Source: Allosalinactinospora lopnorensis (GTDB taxonomy: Bacteria; Actinomycetota; Actinomycetes; Streptosporangiales; Streptosporangiaceae). From it: DNA of 64,000 nucleotides. Location of the stretch: contig NZ_LAJC01000026.1 in assembly GCF_000981225.1 (NCBI RefSeq), positions 1 through 64,000 of the forward strand. Reading direction: 5' to 3'. Below are positions 28,396-37,274 of this stretch, piece by piece (the stretch's first letter is position 1; every line of letters begins with the position of its first letter). Both the position numbers and the translations under genes were made by a program. The notes under the pieces were generated by a model. The model worked only from the letters and a program-made list of their open reading frames with translations. It searched no databases and was not told the DNA's origin.

Positions 28396-28770
28396 CTACG
28401 AGGCGATACCGCGTCGTACCCGGATCTCGTGGAGAGCGTTGTGGAGACGTGTCATCTCCTCGTCCGTGAAGTTCTCGATGAAGCGGAGCATGGTGGTGCC
28501 CGGATCTCCGCAGCCGCTGAGAACCTCGTTCATCATCCGCGCGCTGTACTCCTCACGTGACTCATGGGGCCAGTAGCGCCAGGCCCGTCCGGCCTTCTCC
28601 CGCTCCAGCAGCCCTTTGTGGTACAGGATGTTGGCCACGGTCATGACGGTCGTATAGGCAACGTCGCGGTCATAGGCCATCGTCTCGCGCACTTCCCGGA
28701 CCACGAGCGGACGGTCGGCCTTCCAGAGTGCGTCCATGATGGCGGCTTCGAGTTCACCGAACTCTTTCAC
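28396..28770 (-). CDS. BlaI/MecI/CopY-family transcriptional repressor
   Basis: A 124-residue winged-helix repressor: GELEAAIMDALWKADRPLVVREVRETM, then the recognition helix segment VAYTTVMTVANILYHKGLLEREKAGRAWRYWP, which is the family hallmark. A C-terminal dimerisation helix follows (MNEVLSGCGDPGTTMLRFIENF). In classical systems a BlaR1/MecR1-type membrane protease cleaves the repressor, but no M56 protease gene is adjacent, so the inducing mechanism is unclear. I start at the GTG at 28770, preceded by GGGGGAGG; upstream in-frame residues look random. Confidence 0.9.
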   Translation of the reverse strand: MKEFGELEAAIMDALWKADRPLVVREVRETMAYDRDVAYTTVMTVANILYHKGLLEREKAGRAWRYWPHESREEYSARMMNEVLSGCGDPGTTMLRFIENFTDEEMTRLHNALHEIRVRRGIAS

Positions 28771-28948
28771 CCTCCCCCACCTCCATTTCCGCAATGTTAG
28801 GAGCGGGAGTGCACGAAGGACCGGCAAACACGATCGATCGTACGGATCCGTGTGCCGGCGCCAAGGCGTCAGTGCGATTCGTCATTGGGACGGCGCCGCC
28901 GCCTGCGGATTGCGCCCACTCCGGACGTCGATTCAACGGCGGAGCCGC

Positions 28949-29854
28949 TCAGAACAGCCTGCTGAAATGCTCTTGGGCGTGCTCCGCGAGGCTGCGGGGG
29001 ATCACGTAGGGGCGCTCGGCGTTGATGTCGGGCCAACTGTCGCGGATGTCCTCGGGGGCCGCGTCGCGGAAGACGGCACCCGGCCCTTCCGCGACGAAGA
29101 CCCGGGCCACGCGGCCCCCGCCGACCGTGTAGATCTCGCCGGAGGTCTCGCAGTCCTCGTGGGCCAGCCAGACCACCGCGGGGGTGACACGCTCCGGAGC
29201 GAGTTTCTCCTCGGTCCCGGGGGGCAGCAGGTCGCTGGTCATCCGGGTGTAGGCGATCGGGGCGACCGCGTTGGCGGTGATGTCGTACCGGGTCCCCTCG
29301 ATGGCCAGCGTCTTGGTCAGGCCGACGACCCCCATCTCGGCCGCGGCGTAGTTGCTCTGGCCGAAGTTGCCGAACAGGCCGGAGCGCGACGTGGTGTTGA
29401 CGATCCGGCCGTAGCCGTGCTCGCGCAGATGACCGAATGCGGCGCGGGAGACGAGGAAGGTTCCGCGCAGGTGGACGTCGAGCACGGCGTCCCATTCGGA
29501 GACGCTGATGTTCTTGAACGACTTGTCGCGCAGGATCCCGGCGTTGTTGACAACGATGTCCACCCGGCCGAAGGCGTCGAGCGCGGCCTCCACGAGCGCC
29601 TCCGCCCCGGCCTCGGTCGAGATGTCCCCCCGGTCGGCCAGCGCCGTGCCCCCGCGGTTGCGGATCTCAGCCGTGACATCGTCCGCGGCCATGGGGGGCG
29701 CGGCGGCGGTCCGGGCGTCCTCGCCCGTGTCCCGCACATCGTTGACGACGACCTTCGCACCGCGCGCCGTGAGTTCGAGGGCGTAGGACCGGCCCAGCCC
29801 GTGGCCGGCTCCGGTGACAATGGCGACTCGCCCATCGAACCGCAGGTCCGACAT
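28949..29854 (-). CDS. Short-chain dehydrogenase/reductase with altered catalytic lysine
   Basis: A 301-residue SDR resembling the dehydrogenase domain of peroxisomal multifunctional enzyme type 2 and its bacterial homologues. The nucleotide-binding loop TGAGHGLGRSYA and the NNAG motif are intact. The active-site Ser is in NTTSRSG, but the catalytic YxxxK reads YAAAE: codons TAC GCC GCG GCC GAG, so Lys has become Glu. The rest of that helix (MGVVGLTKTLAIEG) is normal. Unless it is a sequence error, activity should be reduced or lost. The ATG at 29854 has GGAGGAACC before it. The C-terminus (about 240-301) is longer than in FabG-type proteins. Confidence 0.88.
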   Translation of the reverse strand: MSDLRFDGRVAIVTGAGHGLGRSYALELTARGAKVVVNDVRDTGEDARTAAAPPMAADDVTAEIRNRGGTALADRGDISTEAGAEALVEAALDAFGRVDIVVNNAGILRDKSFKNISVSEWDAVLDVHLRGTFLVSRAAFGHLREHGYGRIVNTTSRSGLFGNFGQSNYAAAEMGVVGLTKTLAIEGTRYDITANAVAPIAYTRMTSDLLPPGTEEKLAPERVTPAVVWLAHEDCETSGEIYTVGGGRVARVFVAEGPGAVFRDAAPEDIRDSWPDINAERPYVIPRSLAEHAQEHFSRLF

Positions 29855-30499
29855 GGTTCCTCCGTCTTTCTCCAGTGGCCGGTGGTATCGGCTGCTGGCC
29901 GCGGTTCCCGCGGCCAGAGGCATCATTACCCGTTCTGGCACCGGATGTGCCTGCGTGGAGGGAGCGCCACGGGAACGGCGCCGACCAGAATATGTTCCGC
30001 ATGCCGGAGGGTTCGGCGGAGGCGGGAACGCGGCCGGGCCCGGACCCCCGTCGGCGGAGCCCCCGTAGGTCCGTCGAGCGAGGGTCCGGCCGTCCTGCCC
30101 GGCCTCGTGTGTCTGGTAGGACGCCGGAACCGCGGCCGCGGTTCCGGGGGGTCCGGCGACTCCCGCGGATCCATGGGGTTAGGCATGACCGGAAGTGGGC
30201 ATGGTGAAGGCGACCTTGTAGTCGCCGTCCCCTTCACGAGCGGTAAGAACACCGTTCGCAGCCAGAAGCGGCCACCGCCGTTCATGTCTTTGTGAATGAT
30301 TGTTAGGTATCTCCCAGTTCTGTATCGTCCTGGGCTCCCCACGGGCGTGCCTGGACAAGTAGCCTGTTAGTCGAGATTGCTGGCCGGGCGTGTGTCCAGA
30401 TGGCAATGTGTGGCCGCCGGACTCTGAGCCCGCCCTGCTGAGCGGCCATCTCTGACATAAACATTCACAAGCGAGCTGCGGAAGAGGGCGATCTCCGCC
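29855..30499. other. Divergent intergenic region with a 24-base palindrome
   Basis: Lies between the SDR gene (minus) and kgd (plus) and should hold both promoters. A perfect 24-base palindrome centred on GCGGCCGC occupies 30124-30147. The minus-strand open frame running through kgd into this region is a compositional shadow. An AT-richer stretch at about 30290-30330 and 30450-30480 could hold the kgd promoter. No gene is recognised. Confidence 0.4.
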
Positions 30500-33400
30500 G
30501 TGTCGTCTGAGGCGTCTCAACCCCTGACAGATTTCGGCCCCAACGAGTGGCTGGTCGAGGAGCTTTATCAGAAGTACCTGAACGACCCGAACTCGGTCGA
30601 TAAGGCCTGGTGGAACTTTTTCGCCGACTACAAGTCCGGCACCACCCAGGCCAACGGTGCGACCGGCGGTACCCCGGCCGCAGGCAAGCCTGCCGCGAAG
30701 AGCACGGCCGCGGACCCGGCCACGGATGCGAAGCCGGCCAGGACGGCGGCTCCCAAGAAGGAGAAGCCCGCATCGGAGTCCGCGGAACCGGCCGACGACA
30801 CTCAGAAGGTCCACGAGGAGCGGTTGCGCGGCGCACCGGCACGCACCGCCGCCAACATGGAGTCCAGCCTCTCGCTGCCGACCGCCACCAGCGTGCGCGC
30901 CGTACCGGTGAAGCTGCTCTTCGACAACCGGATCGTGGTCAACAACCACCTGCGGCGCGGGCGCGGCGGGAAGGTCTCCTTCACCCATCTCATCGGCTAC
31001 GCCATGGTCAAGGCCCTGCAGGCGATGCCGGAGATGAACTACTCCTACGTCGAGGTCGACGGCAAGCCGGGCGTGGCCAAGCCCGAACACGTCAACTTCG
31101 GCCTCGCGATCGACCTGCAGAAGCCCGACGGTTCCCGGCAACTGGTCGTGCCCAGTATCAAGGCCGCCGAGACCCTGGACTTCAGGGAGTTCTGGACCGC
31201 CTACGAGGACCTGGTCCGCAAGGCCCGCAACAACAAGCTGGGCGTGCCGGACTTCCAGGGCACCACGATCAGCCTGACCAATCCGGGCGGTATCGGCACC
31301 GTGCACTCCGTGCCGCGGCTGATGCCGGGCCAGGGCGCCATCCTCGGTGTCGGGGCCATGGAGTACCCGGCGGAGTTCCAGGGCGCCTCCCCCGAGACCC
31401 TGAACAGGCTGGCCGTCAGCAAGATCATGACCCTGACGTCCACCTACGACCACCGCATCATCCAGGGCGCCCAGTCCGGCGAGTTCCTGCGCCGGATCCA
31501 CGAGCTGCTGCTGGGCGAGGACGGCTTCTACGACGAGATCTTCCGGTCGCTGCGCATCCCCTACGAGCCGGTCCGGTGGACGCAGGACATCTCCACCGAC
31601 CGCAACCAGCTCGACAAGGCCAGCCGGGTCCAGGAGCTGATCCACGCCTACCGCGTTCGCGGCCACCTCATGGCCGACACCGACCCACTGGAGTACAAGC
31701 AGCGCCGGCACCCGGACCTGGACATCCTGCAGCACGGCCTGACCCTGTGGGATCTGGACCGCGAGTTCCCCACCGGGGGTTTCGGCGGCAAGCAGGTCAT
31801 GAAGCTGCGCGATGTCCTGGGCGTGCTGCGCAACACCTACTGCCGCACAGTGGGTATCGAGTACATGCACATCCAGAGCCCCGAAGAGCGGGAGTGGATC
31901 CAGGGGCGCATCGAGCGGGAGCACGAGAAGGTCAGCCGCGAGGAGCAGCTGCACATCCTGCGGCGGCTGAACAGCGCCGAGGCGTTCGAGACCTTCCTGC
32001 AGACGAAGTACGTCGGCCAGAAGCGGTTCTCGCTCGAAGGCGGCGAGTCGCTCATCCCGCTGCTCGACGGTGTCATCTCGAAGGCCGCCAAGGCCGAGCT
32101 GGACGAGGTCATCATCGGCATGGCGCACCGGGGACGGCTGAACGTGCTGGCCAACGTCTGCGGCAAGTCCTACGGCCAGATCTTCGGCGAGTTCGAGGGC
32201 AACCTCGACCCGCGCAGCGCGCACGGCTCCGGTGACGTCAAGTACCACCTGGGGACCGAGGGCACGTTCGAGACCTTCGACGGCGACAAGATCACCATCT
32301 CGCTCGCGGCCAACCCCTCCCACCTTGAGGCGGTCAACCCGATCACCGAGGGCATCGTCCGCGCCAAGCAGGACATCCTGAACAAGGGGCCGCACGGCTT
32401 CACGGTGCTCCCGCTGCTGATCCACGGCGACGCGGCCTTCGCCGGGCAGGGCGTGGTGGCCGAGACCCTGAACCTGTCGCAGCTGCGCGGCTACCGGACC
32501 GGCGGCACCGTCCACGTCATCGTGAACAACCAGGTCGGATTCACCACGTCGCCGGCGGACAGCCGTTCCAGCGTCTACGCCACCGACGTCGCGCGGATGG
32601 TGCAGGCGCCGATCTTCCACGTCAACGGGGACGATCCCGAGGCGGTCGTCCGTGTGGCGCAACTGGCCTTCGCCTACCGGCAGGCGTTCACCAAGGACGT
32701 CGTCATCGACCTGATCTGCTACCGGCGCCGGGGGCACAACGAGGCGGACAACCCCTCGTTCACCCAGCCGCTGATGTACGACGTCATCGACGCCAAGCGG
32801 TCCACCCGCAAGCTGTACACCGAGGCGCTGATCGGACGCGGCGACATCACGGTCGAGGAGGCCGAGCAGGCGCTGCGCGACTACCAGACCCAGCTGGAAC
32901 ACGCCTTCACCGAAACCCGCGAGGCCGACAAGAAGCCGGTCGAGCCGGGGGCGGTGATCAAGCCCGAGGTGTTCGACGAGGGCCGCATCGACCACGAGGC
33001 CGTGGACACGGCGATCTCCACCGAGACGGTCAAGCGAATCGTCGAGTCCCAGGTCAGCCTGCCCGAAGGCTTCTCGCCGCACCCGCGCCTGCAACCGCAG
33101 ATGCAGCGCCGCGCGCAGATGGTCGAAGAGGACGCCATCGACTGGGCCATGGGCGAGACCCTCGCCTTCGGCTCGCTGCTGATCGAGGACCACCCCGTCC
33201 GGCTGGTCGGCCAGGACAGCCGGCGAGGGACGTTCGGCCAGCGGCACGCCGCCCTGGTGGACCGGCACACCGGCGAGGTGTACACCCCGCTCAAGCAGTT
33301 CGACCACGGGACATCGCGGTTCTACGCGCACGACTCGCTGCTCAGCGAGTACGCGGCGCTGGGCTTCGAGTACGGCTACTCGACCGTCCGCCCGGAGGCG

Positions 33401-34164
33401 CTGGTGTGCTGGGAGGCGCAGTTCGGCGACTTCGTCAACGGCGCGCAGAGCGTCATCGACGAGTACATCACCGCCGGCGAGCAGAAGTGGGGCCAGCGCT
33501 CCAGCGTGACCCTGCTGCTCCCGCACGGCTACGAGGGGCAGGGACCGGACCACTCCTCGGCGCGCATCGAACGCTTCCTGCAGCAGTGCGCCCAGGAGAA
33601 CATGACCGTGTCCATGCCCACCACCCCGGCGAACTACTTCCATCTGCTGCGCTGGCAGGTGAAGTCGCCGTACCGGCGCCCGCTCGTGGTGTTCACGCCC
33701 AAGTCGATGCTGCGGCTGAAGGCCGCGACGTCGGCCGCGGCCGATTTCACGTCGGGTTCGTTCCAGCCGATCATCCCCGACTCCTCCGGGATCAGCCCCG
33801 AGGACGTTCGGCGCGTGGTGCTGTGCTCCGGCAAGGTCTTCTACGACCTGGAGGCGGCGCGCGAGCGCACGGGCGACAAGCACACCGCCATCATCCGGGT
33901 GGAGCGGCTGTACCCGCTGCCGACCGAGGAGATCCGGCAGCGGCTCTCCTCCTTCCCGAACTCCGGCGAGGTGCTGTGGGTGCAGGAGGAGCCGGCGAAC
34001 ATGGGCCGTGGCCGTTCGTGGCGCTGGTCTTCTCCGAGCAGCTCGACCGCCCGTTCACCCGGGTGTCGCGCCCGGCGGGCTCCGCGCCGGCGGCCGGCTC
34101 GGGCAAGCGGCACGAGGTCGAGCAGCAGGCGCTGATCAACACGGTGTTCCCGCCGGCGGAGTAG
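30500..34164 (+). CDS. kgd: Multifunctional 2-oxoglutarate dehydrogenase E1/decarboxylase (Kgd/SucA type), frame break
   Basis: The actinobacterial fusion of E1 with an E2-type acyltransferase core. It decarboxylates 2-oxoglutarate with thiamine diphosphate and can pass the succinyl group to lipoyl partners, or make 2-hydroxy-3-oxoadipate. Order: N-terminal [19 protein letters not shown]; an Ala/Pro/Lys-rich linker (about 45-105); the acyltransferase core ([20 protein letters not shown] ... [20 protein letters not shown]); then E1 with [38 protein letters not shown] and the C-terminal [12 protein letters not shown]. At about 34006 the frame breaks after EEPANMG. One more C restores [17 protein letters not shown] through to INTVFPPAE and the stop at 34164; without it the product would run to 34135 with a random Arg/Ser tail. 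Restored length is about 1221 residues, as usual. The start is GTG. Confidence 0.95.
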
Positions 34165-34167
34165 GCC

Positions 34168-34347
34168 ATGTACTACACCGATCGCGGAATCGAGGAGCTG
34201 GAGAAGCGCCGCGGGGACGAAGAGGTCTCCCTGGCGTGGGTCTCCGATCAGCTGCGCACGTTCACCGATCTGCACCCGGAGTTCGAGACCGCCGTCGACC
34301 GGCTGGCCACGTGGCTGGCCCGGTTGGAGGACGACGACGAGGAGTAG
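34168..34347 (+). CDS. DUF6104-type small acidic protein downstream of kgd
   Basis: A 59-residue protein starting three bases after the kgd stop: MYYTDRGIEELEKRRGDEEV and ending ATWLARLEDDDEE. This small acidic helical protein sits next to kgd in many actinobacteria, so it is likely co-transcribed and may assist or regulate the dehydrogenase. Its function is unknown. It is followed directly by a strong terminator hairpin. Confidence 0.85.
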   Translation: MYYTDRGIEELEKRRGDEEVSLAWVSDQLRTFTDLHPEFETAVDRLATWLARLEDDDEE

Positions 34348-34377
34348 GCGCGGCGGCGCCGAGCGCCGTGCCACCGT

Positions 34378-34412
34378 AGAGGGGATCCCGGTCACCGGCC
34401 GGGATCCCCTCT
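34378..34412 (+). terminator. Terminator of the kgd operon
   Basis: Perfect 14-bp inverted repeat (34378-34391 with 34399-34412, seven-base loop) 30 bases after the DUF6104 stop. Confidence 0.8.
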
Positions 34413-34488
34413 GGCTTTGCCGGCGCTGAGGCCGTGCTCCCCGGCGGCACCGCGTCCCACCGCTCCCCGACACGCCGCTGATTCTTCA

Positions 34489-34524
34489 CGACATATCTTG
34501 AGTACCGCACGGTCGCGACATATC
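34489..34524 (+). promoter_or_regulatory. Repeated CGACATATC boxes, likely PadR operator
   Basis: CGACATATC occurs at 34489-34497 and 34516-34524, 27 bases apart, and a related TATATCGA follows at 34538. They lie 38-73 bases before the DUF4097 start in an AT-rich promoter region. PadR proteins usually bind ATAC/ACAT-type repeats at their own operons, so autoregulation is likely. Confidence 0.5.
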
Positions 34525-34561
34525 GTGTTCCTATAGGTATATCGAGTCGAAAGGGCCCGCG

Positions 34562-35416
34562 ATGGCGCGATGGACCATCGACCAGCCGATGACACGCACC
34601 CTCGACGGGATCGTGGCGCTGCGCGTTCGCATCATCGGCGGTTACGTCAACATCCTTCCCACCGACGATCCGGTCACCTTCGAGGTCTCCGACATCGTGG
34701 GCGAGCCGGTTCTCGTCACCCAAGAGGCCGGCATCCTCACCGTCACCTACGAGGACCTCACCGGGAGCGGGCTGCTCGATCGGCTGCGCCCGATCCAGCT
34801 GTCCGGGTACAAGAGCATGGGGCGTCGCGCCTCGACCGTCAGCCTGCGAGTGCCCCGCGACTGCCCGGTCGAGGTCACCACGCTCTCCGCTCCGATCGTG
34901 GCCGCGGGCCTGAGCTCCAAGACCCAGTTGCGCACCGCGTCCGGGGATGTGACCCTCGACGACATGAGCGGTGAGGTCGATGTCAACACCGTCTCCGGCA
35001 ACCTGGACGTCCGCGACCTCGACGGCAGCCTGCACTTCAACAGCGTCAGCGGCGAGATCGCCGTGGCCGGCGGACGGCTTGCCGACTTCTCCGGCAAGAC
35101 CGCTTCGGGCCAACTGCTCGCCGACATCGATCTGGCCCCGTCGTCCCGCGTCCGCCTGGCGTCCATCTCCGGCGAGGTCGCGCTGCGCATTCCGGCCGGG
35201 ACATCGGCCGCGGTCGAGCTGCGCTCGGCCACCGGAACGCTTGACACGGCTTTCGGCCTGAACCGGCGCGAGATGCGCGGACGCCGCTATGTCAGCGGCA
35301 AGATCGGTGACGGGGTGGATCCGGCGAACATCACCACAACGACCGTCTCGGGCTCGGTCTCGCTGCTCCGACGCGAACCCGACGCCCCCGCCGCGATCCC
35401 GAGGGGGACCCGATGA
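34562..35416 (+). CDS. DUF4097 family beta-strand-repeat protein
   Basis: A 284-residue protein with the DUF4097 repeat pattern: LRTASGDVTLDDMSGEVDVN, VSGNLDVRDLDG, FNSVSGEIAVAGG, TASGQLLADIDL, ISGEVALRIP, about 20 residues per turn. No signal peptide or membrane segment. It is translationally coupled to the PadR gene by a four-base overlap, so the pair likely works together. The same fold pairs with an RHH regulator and ABC transporter at 15.9-19.1 kb, so the window has two DUF4097 genes under two unrelated regulator types. Confidence 0.87.
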   Translation: MARWTIDQPMTRTLDGIVALRVRIIGGYVNILPTDDPVTFEVSDIVGEPVLVTQEAGILTVTYEDLTGSGLLDRLRPIQLSGYKSMGRRASTVSLRVPRDCPVEVTTLSAPIVAAGLSSKTQLRTASGDVTLDDMSGEVDVNTVSGNLDVRDLDGSLHFNSVSGEIAVAGGRLADFSGKTASGQLLADIDLAPSSRVRLASISGEVALRIPAGTSAAVELRSATGTLDTAFGLNRREMRGRRYVSGKIGDGVDPANITTTTVSGSVSLLRREPDAPAAIPRGTR

Positions 35417-36399
35417 GCACCATCTTCGGCCATGGCCGGCTCCGCCTGTACCTGCTGAAACTGCTGGACGAGAGCCCGCGGCACGGCTACGAGATCATCA
35501 GCCTGCTGCGTGACAGGTTCCTTGGTGTCTACTCCCCCTCCCCCGGCACCATCTACCCGCGCCTGGCCCGCTTGGAGGAGGAGGGCCTGGTGACCCACGA
35601 GGAGGTCAACGGGCGCAAGGTCTACCGCCTCACCGACAAAGGCCGCGAAGAACTGCGGAACCGCAGCTCCGACCTTGACGACCTGGAGCGGGAGATCACC
35701 GACTCGGTGCGCGATGTCGCCCGCGCGGTGAAACAGGACGTCCGCGACACCATCAGCTCCCTGCGCGAGGAACTGAAGTTCGCCGCCGGCGGTGGCCGCC
35801 GCTCCGGCGGCGCCGGGGAGAAGGCCGGCTCCGGCGCGGAGGACTCCGAACAGGACACCGGCGAACACCGGGAGGAGGAGCGCGAGGGCCGGAGCGGCAC
35901 CTGGTGGGAGCGCGACTGGGAGAAGCTCGCGCAGGGCCTCGGTTCCTGGGGAGGATCCTGGGGCAAGCACGAGAAGACCTCGGAGCGCCCTGACTTCGAG
36001 CACGCGCTGCGCGACTTCTCCGAGCGCGTCCGCAACGTTGTCCGCGACGCCGGACACGCCGGCGAGTCCACGTCGCACAACCTGCGCCGCATCCTGGACG
36101 ACACCATCGAGGTGATCCGGCGCGACCTCGCCTCATGGGGACCGCGCGAAAGCGATGAGGAGGCGGCCGGCACGGGAGAGGGCACGGCCGGCACCGCGGA
36201 GCGGGAAGAGGAGGACAGGGACACCACCGCGAAGTCGGGAACCGCATACGGCCCCACCAGTCAGCCCACCGCCGATCCGCGGACCGAGGACCGCGGGGAG
36301 GCGCCCGCGTCCGGCGATCCCTGGAGCACCGCGATCCACGAGGAGCAGGAGGCCGAGAGCGAGGACCGGGACGAGCCCGGCCCCGGCGGCCAGCGGTGA
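35413..36399 (+). CDS. PadR-family transcriptional regulator with long acidic C-terminal tail
   Basis: A winged-helix PadR domain fills residues 1-85: RLRLYLLKLLDESPRHGYEI, then YSPSPGTIYPRLARLEEEGLV and KVYRLTDKGREEL, the family hallmarks. The rest of the 328-residue protein is unusual. Helical segments (DLEREITDSVRDVARAVKQDV; FEHALRDFSERVRNVVRDAG) are joined by Gly/Trp- and Glu-rich linkers, and a disordered acidic tail follows. Ordinary PadR proteins have one short C-terminal helix bundle of about 80 residues. It overlaps the DUF4097 gene by four bases and ends just before a strong terminator. Confidence 0.87.
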   Translation: MSTIFGHGRLRLYLLKLLDESPRHGYEIISLLRDRFLGVYSPSPGTIYPRLARLEEEGLVTHEEVNGRKVYRLTDKGREELRNRSSDLDDLEREITDSVRDVARAVKQDVRDTISSLREELKFAAGGGRRSGGAGEKAGSGAEDSEQDTGEHREEEREGRSGTWWERDWEKLAQGLGSWGGSWGKHEKTSERPDFEHALRDFSERVRNVVRDAGHAGESTSHNLRRILDDTIEVIRRDLASWGPRESDEEAAGTGEGTAGTAEREEEDRDTTAKSGTAYGPTSQPTADPRTEDRGEAPASGDPWSTAIHEEQEAESEDRDEPGPGGQR

Positions 36400-36413
36400 C
36401 CCCGACCACCCGA

Positions 36414-36439
36414 AGGGCGCCGCCCGCGGGCGGCGCCCT
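36414..36439 (+). terminator. Terminator after the DUF4097-PadR operon
   Basis: Perfect 26-base palindrome-like hairpin (arms AGGGCGCCGCCC and its complement) starting 15 bases after the PadR stop. Confidence 0.7.
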
Positions 36440-36440
36440 G

Positions 36441-36454
36441 ATTCTGTACAGAAT
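36441..36454 (+). promoter_or_regulatory. Palindrome before the YefM/RelE-type operon
   Basis: ATTCTGTACAGAAT, a perfect 14-base palindrome, 30 bases before the antitoxin ATG. Likely operator for toxin-antitoxin autoregulation. Confidence 0.5.
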
Positions 36455-36483
36455 TCGCGCCAGAAACGAGCTACACTGAAGAC

Positions 36484-36765
36484 ATGACGAGTATGTCGCT
36501 CACAGAAGTGCGCAACCACCTCTCCGAACTCATCGACGATGTCGAGCGTACGCATGAGCGCGTGGCGATCACCCGACACGGCGAAGTCGCCGCGGTGCTC
36601 ATCTCCCCGGACGATCTGACCACCCTGGAAGAGACGCTGGACGTACTCGCGAGCCCTGAGGCGATGAGGCAGCTGGCGGAATCACGGAACGACATCGCCG
36701 CCGGCGACGTGCTGGACGCTGACGAGCTGGGAGCTCTGCTGGAGAGGCAGCGACGCGACGCATGA
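36484..36765 (+). CDS. Phd/YefM-type antitoxin
   Basis: A 93-residue antitoxin with the Phd/YefM N-terminal fold: MSLTEVRNHLSELIDDVERT followed by RVAITRHGEVAAVLISPDDL. The helical C-terminal half (LEETLDVLASPEAMRQLAES...DADELGALLERQRRD) should bind the toxin. It overlaps the toxin gene by four bases (ATGA), and a 14-base palindrome sits at the promoter. Confidence 0.9.
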   Translation: MTSMSLTEVRNHLSELIDDVERTHERVAITRHGEVAAVLISPDDLTTLEETLDVLASPEAMRQLAESRNDIAAGDVLDADELGALLERQRRDA

Positions 36766-37049
36766 CCGACGGCTCCCCCCGGTACCGGCTTGTCGTCACC
36801 CGCACGACCGCCCGAGCGCTCAGCGGCCGCCTTCCGGAGAAGGTGGCCGCCGCCGTGCATGAATTCATCACCACGTCATTGCTCGAACGTCCTCACCGGC
36901 TGGGAAAACTCCTCCTGCTGCCGCCGTACGCGGGTACTCGGTCAGCGCGGCGCGGCGCCTACCGGGTCCTGTACGAGATCGATGAGGACGAGCGCACTGT
37001 AACGGTGACCTCGATCGAACATCGCGCCGACGCCTACCGATCTCGTTGA
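36762..37049 (+). CDS. RelE/ParE-superfamily toxin
   Basis: A 95-residue toxin; RelE-type members cut ribosome-bound mRNA, ParE-type members attack gyrase. The fold reads YRLVVTRTTARALSGRLPEK at the N-terminus, HRLGKLLLLPPYAGTRSARR in the middle (the basic loop before the catalytic strand) and YRVLYEIDEDERTVTVTSIE-HRADAYR at the end, which matches RelE of the YefM-partnered group (final HRxDAYR). Confidence 0.9.
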   Translation: MTDGSPRYRLVVTRTTARALSGRLPEKVAAAVHEFITTSLLERPHRLGKLLLLPPYAGTRSARRGAYRVLYEIDEDERTVTVTSIEHRADAYRSR

Positions 37050-37097
37050 CGTTCCGCGACATCGTTCAGGCGAACGCCCCTGAGCCCCGGATTGACG

Positions 37098-37259
37098 ATG
37101 GACGTTTGTTATGTGCTGGAGCAGGACGAGGACGGCGTGTGGTGTGCGCATGCGCGGCTGCGTCCAGGTGTGGGCGCGCATGGTGAAGGTACCGACCCTG
37201 AGTCCGCGATCGCCGACCTCCGGGTCGCCCTGGCGGGGTCGACCGAAGACCTCACGTAG
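37098..37259 (+). CDS. HicB-like small protein, no HicA partner
   Basis: A 53-residue protein: MDVCYVLEQDEDGVWCAHAR then a loop and DPESAIADLRVALAGSTEDL. The strand-strand-helix order (a strand with xxxE-Dxx-W/Y-x-A/V, then a helix after DPxxAIxxL) is the partial RNase H-like fold of HicB antitoxins. There is no C-terminal DNA-binding domain and no HicA-like toxin on either side. It follows the RelE pair by 48 bases and could be an orphan antitoxin or a fragment of a lost module. Confidence 0.6.
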   Translation: MDVCYVLEQDEDGVWCAHARLRPGVGAHGEGTDPESAIADLRVALAGSTEDLT

Positions 37260-37274
37260 CCCGCGCTTCTTCGG

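Noticed and set aside
30179-33883. A 1234-codon minus-strand frame antisense to kgd
   Set aside because: It mirrors the high-GC third codon positions of kgd, has Val/Gly/Arg/Leu-rich composition with no domain, and kgd on the other strand is unmistakable.
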